Assembly (NCBI GenBank): GCA_020845495.1
Contig: JADLFM010000166.1
Span: 277,434-341,433, forward strand
Direction of reading: 5' to 3'
Length of the DNA stretch: 64,000 nt
From: Chloroflexota bacterium
GTDB lineage: Bacteria > Chloroflexota > UBA6077 > JACCZL01
Below the pieces are notes generated by a model. The model was not told the DNA's origin and did no database searches. It saw nothing but the letters and a program-made list of their open reading frames with translations. Below, in pieces: positions 55,276 through 63,884 of this stretch. A program made the position numbers and the translations under genes. Within the stretch, counting starts at the first letter, position 1, and every line of letters starts with the position of its first letter.

Positions 55276-56937
55276 ATGGCAGCCCCGCGCGACCCGGATC
55301 GATCGAGCTCAACCGTCGAGTCACTCCTACCCGCCGACCTGGCGCTCTCGGCTGGCGAAGACGTCAGATGCGGAAGTCCGACGATCCGCGACCTGCGCGC
55401 TGTTCCGCTCTTTGCCTCGCTCAGCGAGGAGAACCTGGCGCAGCTTGCGCGCGGTGTCCGCAAGCGCCAGGCTACACGTGGCGAGGCATTGTGCCGTGAG
55501 GGCGAGCGCGGTGACGAGATGTACGTGGTCCTCGACGGGATGGTGACCGTCGTCAAGACAGCCGATGGGCATGAGACCGAGCTCGGCCAGTTCGAGTCCG
55601 GCGCGCACTTCGGCGAGATGGCGCTGATCGGCGATGCGCCGCGTAGCGCCACCATCCGCGCCGCATCGGACGTCGAGTACCTGGCACTCGACCGGACGAT
55701 GCTCATGCGGGTGATTGCGGCCTATCCCACCGTGGCGCTCGAGATCCTACGTGGCTACAACACCCGGCTTGCTGAGACCACGGATCGCCTGGCCAGACTC
55801 ACGGCCGACCGTGCTCCCGCTGGCGGCCTCACGCCGACCGCTCCTCCCGCACCTCAGCCCGAGGCAGACGGTGGCTATGTGCGGGCGCTCGAACAGATCG
55901 TCCGCTTCGGACCGCATCCGCTGGCCGTTCTGGCACGCCGACTTCAGGTCGAAGCCGAATGGAATCGGAAGGTGCTGCTGGCCCTCGACGTCTTCGAGTT
56001 GAGCGTCAAGTACACCATCTTCCTGCTTCTCGCCGACTACCTGCGGCGGCCGGACGTGCGAACGCCGGACCTCGATCAGATGGTGCTGGCGGCGTTCCGC
56101 CGGCCCACCCTGGGACTGCTTCTCGACCTGCATGCACGCGTACTGCGCGGCTACGCAGCGCAGCAGCAGGAACCGTTCGTTCGCGAGCTCTACACCCAGC
56201 ATTTCGACGTTGAGGGCCGACGGTCCGAAGGCGTGAGGGCGTACCAGGCACTGACCGCCTACCGCAACCGGCTCAAGCACGGCGCGGAAGGTGTCTGGGA
56301 CGACGAAGTCTTCCGAGCAGACTTCGAGGGGATCGCCGTCGCAAACCCCATGCACAGGGCGTCTCCCACAGCCGGGCACACGGCGGGCGAGCGCGGCGTC
56401 GGGATTCGCCAGCATCTGACCGCGGTGCTGGAATCGGCGGCGTTCCTGCGCGACTATCCGCTCGTCTTCCTCACCTCGATGACCTTCGAGCACGGCACGT
56501 TCGAGTACGGCTACGAGCGCTGCACCGGTGCCTACGCGTCCTTCGACCGCGGTGTCTTCCCGTTTCAGGGTCCGCTCGAGAATCGCCGTCTCTTTGCGCT
56601 GTCGGAGCGTGACGGCCAGGTGCTACGTCTCGACCCCCTGCTGCGTCGGCAGCGCTGCCCTGGTTGCGCCGCGCCGGCCATCTTCCTGCTCTTCAATGCG
56701 GCCGTGGAGCGCGAACGGCCGCCGCGTGGCGCGAAACGACCGGCTGGTGACACTCCAGCCAGCGCGGACGGCGACGGGCCGGGTGACGGCGGCCCAGACC
56801 CTTCCGTCGCCGAGGACCGTCGGCGACGGAAGGAAAAACTCGAATACCTCAGTTATGTGTGCGGGCACACCATCACCGAGACGCTCGGTCCGGAGCGGAT
56901 CGAGCGCGGCGAAGGTTTGAGCCCGCTCTTCAAGTAG
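55276..56937 (+). CDS. Cyclic-nucleotide-binding protein with HEPN-like motif and C-terminal zinc-finger-like region
   Basis: The ATG at 55276 follows GAGAGGT; an upstream GTG at 55258 is the alternative. 553 residues. Residues about 44-150 form a cNMP-binding domain with the cassette FGEMALIGDAPRSA. A Pro-rich linker follows. Residues about 200-345 are all-helical and contain YRNRLKHG, in which R330 and H335 make the R-x4-H motif of HEPN ribonuclease-like domains. The C-terminal part has C-x2-C (CPGC near 462) and a late Cys-Gly-His (VCGHTI near 529), possibly a split metal site, separated by a disordered stretch. No DNA-binding helix-turn-helix is seen, so it is not a CRP-type regulator. 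An RNase effector switched by a cyclic nucleotide is a reasonable inference, not shown. Confidence 0.7.
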   Translation: MAAPRDPDRSSSTVESLLPADLALSAGEDVRCGSPTIRDLRAVPLFASLSEENLAQLARGVRKRQATRGEALCREGERGDEMYVVLDGMVTVVKTADGHETELGQFESGAHFGEMALIGDAPRSATIRAASDVEYLALDRTMLMRVIAAYPTVALEILRGYNTRLAETTDRLARLTADRAPAGGLTPTAPPAPQPEADGGYVRALEQIVRFGPHPLAVLARRLQVEAEWNRKVLLALDVFELSVKYTIFLLLADYLRRPDVRTPDLDQMVLAAFRRPTLGLLLDLHARVLRGYAAQQQEPFVRELYTQHFDVEGRRSEGVRAYQALTAYRNRLKHGAEGVWDDEVFRADFEGIAVANPMHRASPTAGHTAGERGVGIRQHLTAVLESAAFLRDYPLVFLTSMTFEHGTFEYGYERCTGAYASFDRGVFPFQGPLENRRLFALSERDGQVLRLDPLLRRQRCPGCAAPAIFLLFNAAVERERPPRGAKRPAGDTPASADGDGPGDGGPDPSVAEDRRRRKEKLEYLSYVCGHTITETLGPERIERGEGLSPLFK

Positions 56938-56968
56938 CCCTTCCCGAGCACCTCCCGACCGCTCGGCC

Positions 56969-57007
56969 GGACGCGGTCGAGGATGGACGCGGTCGAGGAT
57001 GGACGCG
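56969..57007. repeat. 16-bp tandem repeat, about 2.4 copies
   Basis: GGACGCGGTCGAGGAT at 56969-56984 and 56985-57000, then GGACGCG. It fills the convergent gap between the cNMP protein and the M20 peptidase. Confidence 0.9.
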
Positions 57008-57058
57008 ACGCGCTCCGACGAGATCGGTGACCCGTCGTCGGAGCGCGTCGCGGCACGA

Positions 57059-58180
57059 CTACTGGGCCGTACTGCGCGCCGCCGCCCCCACGATGCCGAG
57101 CAGATAGTTGGCGAGGCGTTCGAGGTCGGCGACGGCGACGTGCTCGTCGCGGGTGTGGGGTTTGCGCATCGCCGCGCTCAGGCAGGCCGAGGGCAGACCG
57201 CGTGCGGAGAGAGTGTTCGCGTCACTGCCGCCACCAGTCTGGATCGTGCGGAAGGGCACGCCGGCCAGGTCCGCCCCGGCGCGGGCCAGCCGCATTCGGG
57301 CGTCGTCTTCTCCGATCCGGTAGGCCCGGTACTCGCGACGAGTCGTCAACTCGACGGTACAGCCGGTTTCAGCGGCCGCGGCCTCCCAGTGTTCGCGCAG
57401 ATCGCTCAGCACCCGGTCGAGCTTGGCATCGTCGAGCGAGCGGGCCTCGGCATCCACCTGGGCACGGGCCGGCACCGCGTTGCGGACGCTCCCGCCGGCG
57501 ACCAGCCCGACGTTACAGGTGGTCTCAGGGTCGAGGCGGCCGAGGGGAGTCCGAGCGATCGCTCGCGCCGCGGCGACGATGGCGCTGCGGCCTTCCTCCG
57601 GCTTCATGCCGGCGTGCGCGGCCGTACCCTGAAAGACGGCGGTGATGCTCTCGTAGCTAGGCGCCGCCGAAATGATGGTACCGATCTCGCCTTCGGCGTC
57701 CGGGATGAAGCAGACCTGTGAGCGAAGCTTCGAGATGTCGAGGGCGGCCGCACCCAGGTGGGCCTGCTCCTCGCCCCAGGTGAAGACGATCTCGATCGGC
57801 GGATGGGGCAGCCCGGCGTCACGAATCACCTGGAGCGCTTCGAAGATAGCGGCGATTCCGATTTTGTCGTCGCCGCCGAGGATGGTGTCACCCTCGCTGG
57901 AGATGATGCCGTCGCGCTCGACGGGCACGATACCCTCGCCGGGCTGGACGGTATCAAAGTGGGCACACAGCGCGATCGGCAGGCCATCGCCGCCTTCCAG
58001 CCGGGCGACCAGGTTCCCAACGCCGTCGCGCCCGGTCCGGTCGTTCTCGACCGGCAACCCCAGCGCTTCCAGGTCGGCGGTCAGGCGCTGGCAGATGGCC
58101 TGCTCGTGGAACGTGGGCGAATCGATCCGGACGAGGTCGAGAAACGTCCGGGTGACGCGTACGAGGTCGGCGGTCGACAT
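57059..58180 (-). CDS. M20 family metallopeptidase (PepT/tripeptidase-like)
   Basis: 373 residues; GGAGGAGCGGC lies before the ATG. Metal ligands and catalytic residues are in place: H74 and D76 (CAHFDTVQPG), D104 (GGDDKIGIAA), the catalytic Glu pair E137-E138 (TWGEEQAHLGA), FIPDAEGEIG and the late His (KPHTRDEHV). The dimerisation domain is present between about 180 and 290 (GTAAHAGMKPEEGRSA). Members remove amino acids from small peptides or hydrolyse N-acyl amino acids. It is downstream of the sugar-type permeases on the same strand with a 150-bp gap. Confidence 0.9.
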   Translation of the reverse strand: MSTADLVRVTRTFLDLVRIDSPTFHEQAICQRLTADLEALGLPVENDRTGRDGVGNLVARLEGGDGLPIALCAHFDTVQPGEGIVPVERDGIISSEGDTILGGDDKIGIAAIFEALQVIRDAGLPHPPIEIVFTWGEEQAHLGAAALDISKLRSQVCFIPDAEGEIGTIISAAPSYESITAVFQGTAAHAGMKPEEGRSAIVAAARAIARTPLGRLDPETTCNVGLVAGGSVRNAVPARAQVDAEARSLDDAKLDRVLSDLREHWEAAAAETGCTVELTTRREYRAYRIGEDDARMRLARAGADLAGVPFRTIQTGGGSDANTLSARGLPSACLSAAMRKPHTRDEHVAVADLERLANYLLGIVGAAARSTAQ

Positions 58181-58333
58181 GCCGCTCCTCCCTCCAGGTG
58201 TCTCGGGCGAGAGGGTACGCGGGCCAGACCGCCGCTCGCCAGTCAGGCCACCCGTCGAAAGGGCACGAGAACGGGAGGTAGTCGGGTATCCGCCATGTCA
58301 CTCGAGGCCGATCGACCTCCCACGTCCGTCAGA

Positions 58334-59161
58334 TCAGTTCGTGGCGGCGCCAGCGGCGAGGCCCTGGCCGACGGCACGTTGTGCCACGAAGGAGAGCACG
58401 ACGATCGGGATCGAGGATATGACCGCGCCGGCCATGACCTCGCCCCAGAGGTAGACGTCGGAGGCCATCAGCGCAGAGAGCACGACCGGCGCCGTCTGTC
58501 GGGCCTCGGTCGTGATGAAGACGAGCGCGAAGAGTAGCTCGTCCCAGGCCAGGCTGAAGGTGACGATGCCGGCTGCCATCATTCCCGGTGCGGCCAGGGG
58601 AAACAGCACCCGGACGAGCGCTCCTGGGTGCGAGCAGCCATCGACGAGCGCCTGCTCCTCCAGATCGGCGGGGATGCCCTTGAAGTAGCCCATCATGAGG
58701 CACGTGCTCAACGGCACCGCCTGAGTCAGATACCCGAGCACGAGCCCACGCTGGGTGTCATCGAGCCCGAACTGGGCCAGGATCACGTAGAGCGGGACGA
58801 ACAACAGCGAACCTGGCAGCAGGTATGACAGCAGGATCGTACGGCCGATCCAGTCGCGCAGCCGGTAGCGCAGTCGGACCAGGCTGTAGGCGGCGAACGA
58901 AGCAATGCAGATCGCGATCGTCATCGTCGAACTGGCCACTACCAGGCTGTTCCAGAGATGGCGGTAGAGCCCTTTTTCGACCAGCACGGTGGTGTAATTG
59001 TCGAGGGTCTGGACATCTGGTAGCAGGCTGGGCTGCTGGTAGATCGCGTTCGGCGTCTTGAAGGAGACGAGCAGCGCCCAGTAGAGCGGAAACGCGGCAA
59101 ACACGACGCTGACCGTCAGCAGCCCATAGACGATGGTGCTCTGTCGGGCCGTTCGGCGCAT
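58334..59161 (-). CDS. Carbohydrate-type ABC transporter permease (MalG/CUT1-like)
   Basis: The ATG at 59161 follows GGGAGGGATA; a longer frame is unsupported. 275 residues with about six spans. The N-terminal span FAAFPLYWALLVSFKTPNA and the loop EEQALVDGCSHPGALVRVLFPLA near 175-195 (EAA-type, with Glu-Gln-Ala for EAA) mark MalG-like permeases. It forms a pore with the MalF-like protein encoded just upstream. No binding protein or ATPase accompanies the pair. Confidence 0.9.
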   Translation of the reverse strand: MRRTARQSTIVYGLLTVSVVFAAFPLYWALLVSFKTPNAIYQQPSLLPDVQTLDNYTTVLVEKGLYRHLWNSLVVASSTMTIAICIASFAAYSLVRLRYRLRDWIGRTILLSYLLPGSLLFVPLYVILAQFGLDDTQRGLVLGYLTQAVPLSTCLMMGYFKGIPADLEEQALVDGCSHPGALVRVLFPLAAPGMMAAGIVTFSLAWDELLFALVFITTEARQTAPVVLSALMASDVYLWGEVMAGAVISSIPIVVLSFVAQRAVGQGLAAGAATN

Positions 59162-59246
59162 TATCCCTCCCTTCTTCGTTGAGCGCTCGCGCAGTCGCAC
59201 TCGTCGCGCTACGTCGTCCATCACGCAGATCGTTGCTTGTCGGGGA

Positions 59247-60170
59247 TCAGTCCTTCTGAAGGAGCCGCGCGACGATCAGCACGATCACGATCAGCAGTGG
59301 TAGGAACGCCACCGAGACGGCAGCAGCCTCGCCGAGGCGGTACTCCAACATGCCCTGCTGATACGCCAGCATCGTGAAGACGGCCGTTGCGTCTGACGGT
59401 CCGCCGCGTGTCATCAGGTAGACGATCGTGAAGGTATTCGACGTCCAGATCGTTTCGAGCAGGACGACGACGAGGACGATCGGGCGGATGCCCGGCAAGG
59501 TGACGTGGAGGAAGCGGCGCCAGGCGGTCGCTCCATCGACGGCCGCCGCGTCGTACAGCTCCTGGCCGATGCTCTGCATGCCGGCCAGAAAGGTGATGAC
59601 GAAGAACGGGAGGCCACGCCAGATCGCCGCGATGATGACGGCCGCGAGTGCGGTCCTGCTGGAACTGAGCCAGTCGATCGGCATCTCGACGATCCCGGCG
59701 CTGGCGAGCATCGTGTTGAACGCGCCGCCGAGCGGGGCGTAGAGCATTCGCCAGATCAGGAAGCCGACGAACGCAGGCAGCGCCCAGGGGATCAGCATCG
59801 CGCCACGGAAGAACCAGCGCGCCCGAATCGGCTGATTCAGGAGCGTCGCGAGCGTCAGGCCGAGCACGAGCTTGGCGCCGATGGTCGTGACCACGAGCAC
59901 GACCGTATTGCCTACGGCCCACCCAAAGCTCGGCCAGTGCACGATGGACTGGAAGTTCTGAAGCCCGACGAAGGTACCGACCGTGCCGACCGTTCGGTCG
60001 GTGGCGCTGATCCAGATCGAGAACAGGATCGGGTACCCGATGCTGCCGACCACGACGAGCACGGCCGGCAGCACGAGGAGGTAGCCCCAGGCAGCCTGCT
60101 GGTGCCAGAACCCTGGCTGCCGGGGGCGCTGGTCGGGCTTCGGGAGAGCGAGCGTCTGGTTCCCTGCCAC
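59247..60170 (-). CDS. Carbohydrate-type ABC transporter permease (MalF/CUT1-like)
   Basis: The GTG start (GGAGA upstream) gives 307 residues. LLVLPAVLVVVGSIGYPIL is the first span and ELYDAAAVDGATAWRRFLHVTLP near 215 the ATPase-contact EAA loop. LMTRGGPSDATAVFTMLAYQQG is typical of MalF/UgpA-type proteins. It is the first gene of the two-permease row and divergent from the amidinotransferase-family gene. A 10-bp tandem repeat (CATGGTCCAG at 60256-60275) lies in its upstream region. Confidence 0.9.
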   Translation of the reverse strand: MAGNQTLALPKPDQRPRQPGFWHQQAAWGYLLVLPAVLVVVGSIGYPILFSIWISATDRTVGTVGTFVGLQNFQSIVHWPSFGWAVGNTVVLVVTTIGAKLVLGLTLATLLNQPIRARWFFRGAMLIPWALPAFVGFLIWRMLYAPLGGAFNTMLASAGIVEMPIDWLSSSRTALAAVIIAAIWRGLPFFVITFLAGMQSIGQELYDAAAVDGATAWRRFLHVTLPGIRPIVLVVVLLETIWTSNTFTIVYLMTRGGPSDATAVFTMLAYQQGMLEYRLGEAAAVSVAFLPLLIVIVLIVARLLQKD

Positions 60171-60427
60171 CAGAGTCTCCGGCGAGGCGCGAGGCCGGCA
60201 GGTGCATCGAAGGGCTACCAGGGTGAGCGTGTCCCGATTCTAGCAGAGCGTCCTTCATGGTCCAGCATGGTCCAGCACCGCGATGGAGCCCCCCGCGACG
60301 TTCGGTCGTCGGGCTGCCGCATCCGGTCGTGATGCACGCAACTGGAGACAGCGGACACGGACCAACCAATCCGCACCTCCCTGGTGTGCGATCATCGGAT
60401 AAGCGGGACAGGTGCCAGAACGTACCT

Positions 60428-60453
60428 GGGTGAGGGCAATGGGTGAGGGCAAT
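60428..60453. repeat. 13-bp tandem repeat overlapping the start codon of the next gene
   Basis: GGGTGAGGGCAAT at 60428-60440 and 60441-60453, with a partial third copy. Each copy carries a GAGGG ribosome-binding-like core followed by ATG, so the duplication doubles the translation start context. Confidence 0.9.
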
Positions 60454-61306
60454 GGGTGACGACAAGATGAAACTCTGGATCGCATCGGAGTACGACCGGC
60501 TCCGGACCGTCGTGATGGCGACGCCCCGCCACTTCCGCGTGGTCGATCCGATCAACAGCATCCAGGAGCGCTACTTCGCGAGTGCACCGCCACCCCTCTC
60601 CACGCTGGTCGCGGAGCAGCAGGCATTCGTGGGGTTACTCGAAGGCGCCGGTGTCGACGTACGCTGGGCACCCGAGCGCGCGGAGTGCCCGTTCCAGGTC
60701 AACACCCGCGATGTCGGCGTGGTGGTCGGCGGCCGATACGTGCAGGGCCGGATGCGGCGTGACATCCGCGCCGCCGAGCCGATAGCCGTGCTCCCCCTCG
60801 TGGAAGGATTTGCCGGCGAGCACCGCGCACTTTCACACGGCCACCTGGAAGGCGGAGACGTCCTTGTCGACGAGCAGGACGTCTACGTGGGAGTTGGTGA
60901 GCGCACCGACCACGAGGGTGCCCGCGAGCTTAGCGCGCTGGTAGGGCCTGACCACGACGTGCACGTGCTCGAACTGGCGCCGCGTATCCTCCATCTCGAC
61001 GTGGTGCTCAATCTCCTGCCCGGCGACCTTGCCCTCGTCTATCGCCCCGGCCTACGTGAGATACCCCGCCGCCTGACCGACACACGCGACCTGATCGAGG
61101 TGACGCCCGACGAGCAGGAGCGCCTTGCGACCAACGTGTTCTGCATCGATCCGCGAACGGTCGTCGCCGACGAGCGTAACGAGCGGGTGGCGAGTCTGCT
61201 CGCGGGGCGCGGTCTCGACGTCCACGTCCTACCCTTTGCGGAGACGACGAAGATCGGCGGCTCGTTCCGTTGCATGACCCTGCCGCTGGTGCGCGACGGG
61301 CACTAG
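60452..61306 (+). CDS. DDAH/amidinotransferase-family enzyme (arginine-deiminase superfamily)
   Basis: 284 residues from the ATG at 60452; an ATG at 60467 (MKLWIASEYDRL) is an equally good family start. Conserved features: ECPFQVNTRDVGVVV near 75, HLEGGDVLV near 135, the catalytic His in ILHLDVVLNLLPGD near 180 and the nucleophile C274 in SFRCMTLPL close to the C-terminus. Enzymes of this type hydrolyse or transfer the amidino group of arginine or methylated arginine. Whether it is a dimethylargininase or a relative acting on another guanidine cannot be told. It is a single-gene unit. Confidence 0.87.
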   Translation: MGDDKMKLWIASEYDRLRTVVMATPRHFRVVDPINSIQERYFASAPPPLSTLVAEQQAFVGLLEGAGVDVRWAPERAECPFQVNTRDVGVVVGGRYVQGRMRRDIRAAEPIAVLPLVEGFAGEHRALSHGHLEGGDVLVDEQDVYVGVGERTDHEGARELSALVGPDHDVHVLELAPRILHLDVVLNLLPGDLALVYRPGLREIPRRLTDTRDLIEVTPDEQERLATNVFCIDPRTVVADERNERVASLLAGRGLDVHVLPFAETTKIGGSFRCMTLPLVRDGH

Positions 61307-61366
61307 CTCCGCCGCCCAGCCTGCTGGAGTTCCGTGCCCGCGTCCACTGAGCCGCTCGTTCAGGCG

Positions 61367-61430
61367 GCGAGGGCACTCCAGCGCGAGGGCACTCCAGCGC
61401 GAGGGCACTCCAGCGCGAGGGTGCTCCAGC
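61367..61430. repeat. 16-bp tandem repeat, four copies
   Basis: GCGAGGGCACTCCAGC at 61367-61382, 61383-61398 and 61399-61414 are identical. The fourth copy at 61415-61430 has two changes (GGTG for GGCA). It is the longest short tandem array in the window and lies between two convergent genes. Confidence 0.95.
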
Positions 61431-61451
61431 ACAGGCAACGCGCTGGAGCAC
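61421..61451. terminator. Hairpin formed from the end of the tandem array
   Basis: GTGCTCCAGC at 61421-61430 pairs with GCTGGAGCAC at 61442-61451 over an 11-base loop. The two altered bases of the fourth repeat copy are what make the stem exact. It lies between convergent genes ending at 61306 and 61551 and may terminate both. Confidence 0.5.
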
Positions 61452-61550
61452 GCGCCCGGTCGGTGCCCGTGCGTGCGGCCGTACGGAGCACACGGCTGGC
61501 GTGACCGGACCCAGTGTCAGGCCACGCCAGCGGCCCTTGCCCGAGCGCTG

Positions 61551-63611
61551 TTACGCGGCAGCGCCGGCCTTCTTCTTTCGCTTCTCCTTCGGCTCCTGAG
61601 CGCCGGGCTCCTTCCCGCCCGCGCTCTTCGCGCCAGAGTCCTTCGCAGCCGTCTCCTTGGCGCCGGAGCTCTTCGCGGCCGACTTTCTGGCGCCCGATGC
61701 TTTCCCGTCAGCGGCCTTTGCCGCCCTGGTGCTGACAGCCTTGCCCTCCGACGCCTCGGCCGCGGCTGCCCTGGTGCCGCGTTCCTTCTTGCTGGCAGCC
61801 TTACCGTCCGACGCCGTACCGTTCGACCTCTTGCCGCTGGTGCGCGCTGGCTTGCCATCGGCACGCTGGTGCGTCGCCGCACCGGAGTGCCTCGTCCCGA
61901 CCGAGACCGTCTCGGTGGGCTGCGCGGCCGGCGGCTGCCCCTCTGCGATAGCGACGTGCTCTTCGGATAGGTCGAGCGCCTCGGAGGCATCCTCCTCACG
62001 CTGAGCTTTGATCTCGCGGTAGCGGCTCCAGCCACCGTAGAACAGCTCGAGCGACCCGTCCTTCATCTCGACGATCTTCGTCGCCACCCGGTCTAGCAGG
62101 AAGCGGTCGTGCGAGGAGAAGAGGACCGCGCCGGGGTAGTTATCCAACGCGGACTCGAGCTCGTCCTTCGACGGCACGTCGAGGTGGTTGGTCGGCTCGT
62201 CCAGGAGCAACAACTGGCGGGGCTGGAGGATCAGCTTGGCCAGGCTGAGGCGGCTCTTCTCACCGCCGGAGAGCGCGTCGATCTTCTTATGGACGGCATC
62301 GGCTCGGAAGAGGAAGCGGGCCAGCGTCGCGCGCACCGATTCCTCACCCCAGCCGCTCGGGGCGGCCGACACGGTCTCTTCGAGCACCGTCTTCGACTCG
62401 TCGAGGGTCTGTGACTGGTCCTGTGCGTAATACCCGACCGTCACGTTCTGTCCTGGCTGGACCACGCCGTCATCTGGCGTTTCGACGCCGGCAATGAGTC
62501 TGAGCAGGGTCGACTTCCCGACCCCGTTCGGCCCCACGAGCGCGATCCGGTCACCGCGGTCCACGTCGAGCGACAGCCCGTTCAACACGGTACGCCCGTC
62601 ATAGCGCTTGGTGAGACCAGAGATGGTCACGACTCGCTCGGGGCCAGGCCGGCCGGCGGCGAACCGCACGGTGATCTTGGCATCGGCAGTGCGCGGTGGA
62701 GCCAGCCGCACGAGCTTCTCGAGGGCGCGCTCACGGCTCTTGACGACAGCAGCGCGGGCGGCGTTCGCACGGAACCGGTTGATGAAATCCTGCTGGCGCT
62801 TGATCCACTTCTGCTGTCGCTCGTAGGCTGTCTGGTACTCTTTGCGCCGCTTCGCCTTTTCGGCCAGGAAGAAGCTGTAATTCCCGCGGTAGTCGGTTGC
62901 TACGCCGTCTTCGACCTCGATCGTCCGGCTGACGACCCGATCCATGAAATAGCGGTCGTGCGAGACGACGACGATCATGCCGGGGTACTCATGGAGGTAG
63001 TCTTCGAGCCACTCGGTGGCGGCAAGATCGAGGTGGTTCGTCGGCTCGTCGAGCAGCAGCAGACCTGGCTTGCGCACGAGCATTCTGGCCAGGGCGATCC
63101 GCATTTGCCAGCCGCCGGAGAAGCTCTCGCAGAGCCGGGCTTTGTCGCTCTGGCTGAAGCCGAGGCCAGCCAGCACTTTGGAGATGTCGGCTTCGATCCG
63201 GTAGCCGCCAAGCTGATCGAAGCGCTCGAGCAGTTCGCCCTGCCGCTGCACCAACTCGTCAAGGCGGTCCATGTTCTCGTAGGCTGTCGCCATCTCGGCC
63301 TCGACTGAGGCGAGCTCGGCCTGAGTCTCGGTCAACTCTGGGAACGCGGAGACCATCTCGTCCCAGAGGGTACGACCGCTCCGAATGCCGGCATCCTGCG
63401 GCAAGTAGGAGACTTCGGTGCCGCTGGGCTGAACTTTGACCAGGCCGCTGTCGGCCGGCAAGACGCCAGCGACGATCTTGAGCAGGGTCGACTTTCCGGC
63501 GCCGTTGATGCCGACGAGGGCGACCTTGTCGCGGGCGCCGATCTCGAACGTGACCCCGTCGAGGGCCTGATGCCCCCCATACGCCTTCTTGATCTCATGT
63601 ACGCGCAACAT
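61551..63611 (-). CDS. ABC-F family ATPase with long basic C-terminal tail
   Basis: 686 residues; GAGGAGCGACC lies before the ATG. Two ABC ATPase domains in one soluble chain. The first has Walker A GINGAGKST at 34-42, SFSGGWQMRIALA and LLLLDEPTNHLD. The inter-domain linker is charged (KRRKEYQTAYERQQKWIKRQ). The second has GPNGVGKST, LSGGEKSRLSLA and LLLLDEPTNHLD. This is the layout of Uup/EttA-like translation factors that act at the ribosomal E site. Residues about 575-686 form a tail of repeated Lys, Ala, Ser and Gly units (SGAK, DGKA), like histone H1 or a nucleic-acid-binding arm, instead of the short Uup coiled coil. Confidence 0.93.
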   Translation of the reverse strand: MLRVHEIKKAYGGHQALDGVTFEIGARDKVALVGINGAGKSTLLKIVAGVLPADSGLVKVQPSGTEVSYLPQDAGIRSGRTLWDEMVSAFPELTETQAELASVEAEMATAYENMDRLDELVQRQGELLERFDQLGGYRIEADISKVLAGLGFSQSDKARLCESFSGGWQMRIALARMLVRKPGLLLLDEPTNHLDLAATEWLEDYLHEYPGMIVVVSHDRYFMDRVVSRTIEVEDGVATDYRGNYSFFLAEKAKRRKEYQTAYERQQKWIKRQQDFINRFRANAARAAVVKSRERALEKLVRLAPPRTADAKITVRFAAGRPGPERVVTISGLTKRYDGRTVLNGLSLDVDRGDRIALVGPNGVGKSTLLRLIAGVETPDDGVVQPGQNVTVGYYAQDQSQTLDESKTVLEETVSAAPSGWGEESVRATLARFLFRADAVHKKIDALSGGEKSRLSLAKLILQPRQLLLLDEPTNHLDVPSKDELESALDNYPGAVLFSSHDRFLLDRVATKIVEMKDGSLELFYGGWSRYREIKAQREEDASEALDLSEEHVAIAEGQPPAAQPTETVSVGTRHSGAATHQRADGKPARTSGKRSNGTASDGKAASKKERGTRAAAAEASEGKAVSTRAAKAADGKASGARKSAAKSSGAKETAAKDSGAKSAGGKEPGAQEPKEKRKKKAGAAA

Positions 63612-63884
63612 GGTCGGTCGCTCCTCGTAGCTCCGGCGGGAGAGCCCCTGGCCGGCGGTCCGGCACGCCCACGGGGGGGAACGCCGGGCGCGCGACGACG
63701 GCGTTCACGCGCGTGGGTACGGACTGGTCGGGGTGCCGAGCGGACTAGGCGGCGGGCAGGAGTAGCAAGGAGAAAGCGTGGTGTGGCCCGGCACGCCGAC
63801 GGCCGCGTCGTACGCGGCCGCCGAAGAGAAAGTATACCAGATGCCGTCGGTCGTCTCAGATCGGAACTGTCGCGCGGTAAGAGT

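Noticed and set aside
59221..60561. 446-codon minus-strand frame covering the MalF-like gene and more
   Set aside because: Out of frame with the MalF-like protein, which has membrane spans and the EAA loop; this frame is Arg-rich and soluble-looking.
61367..61430. CRISPR array
   Set aside because: Units are directly adjacent without spacers and only 16 bp long; it is a tandem repeat.
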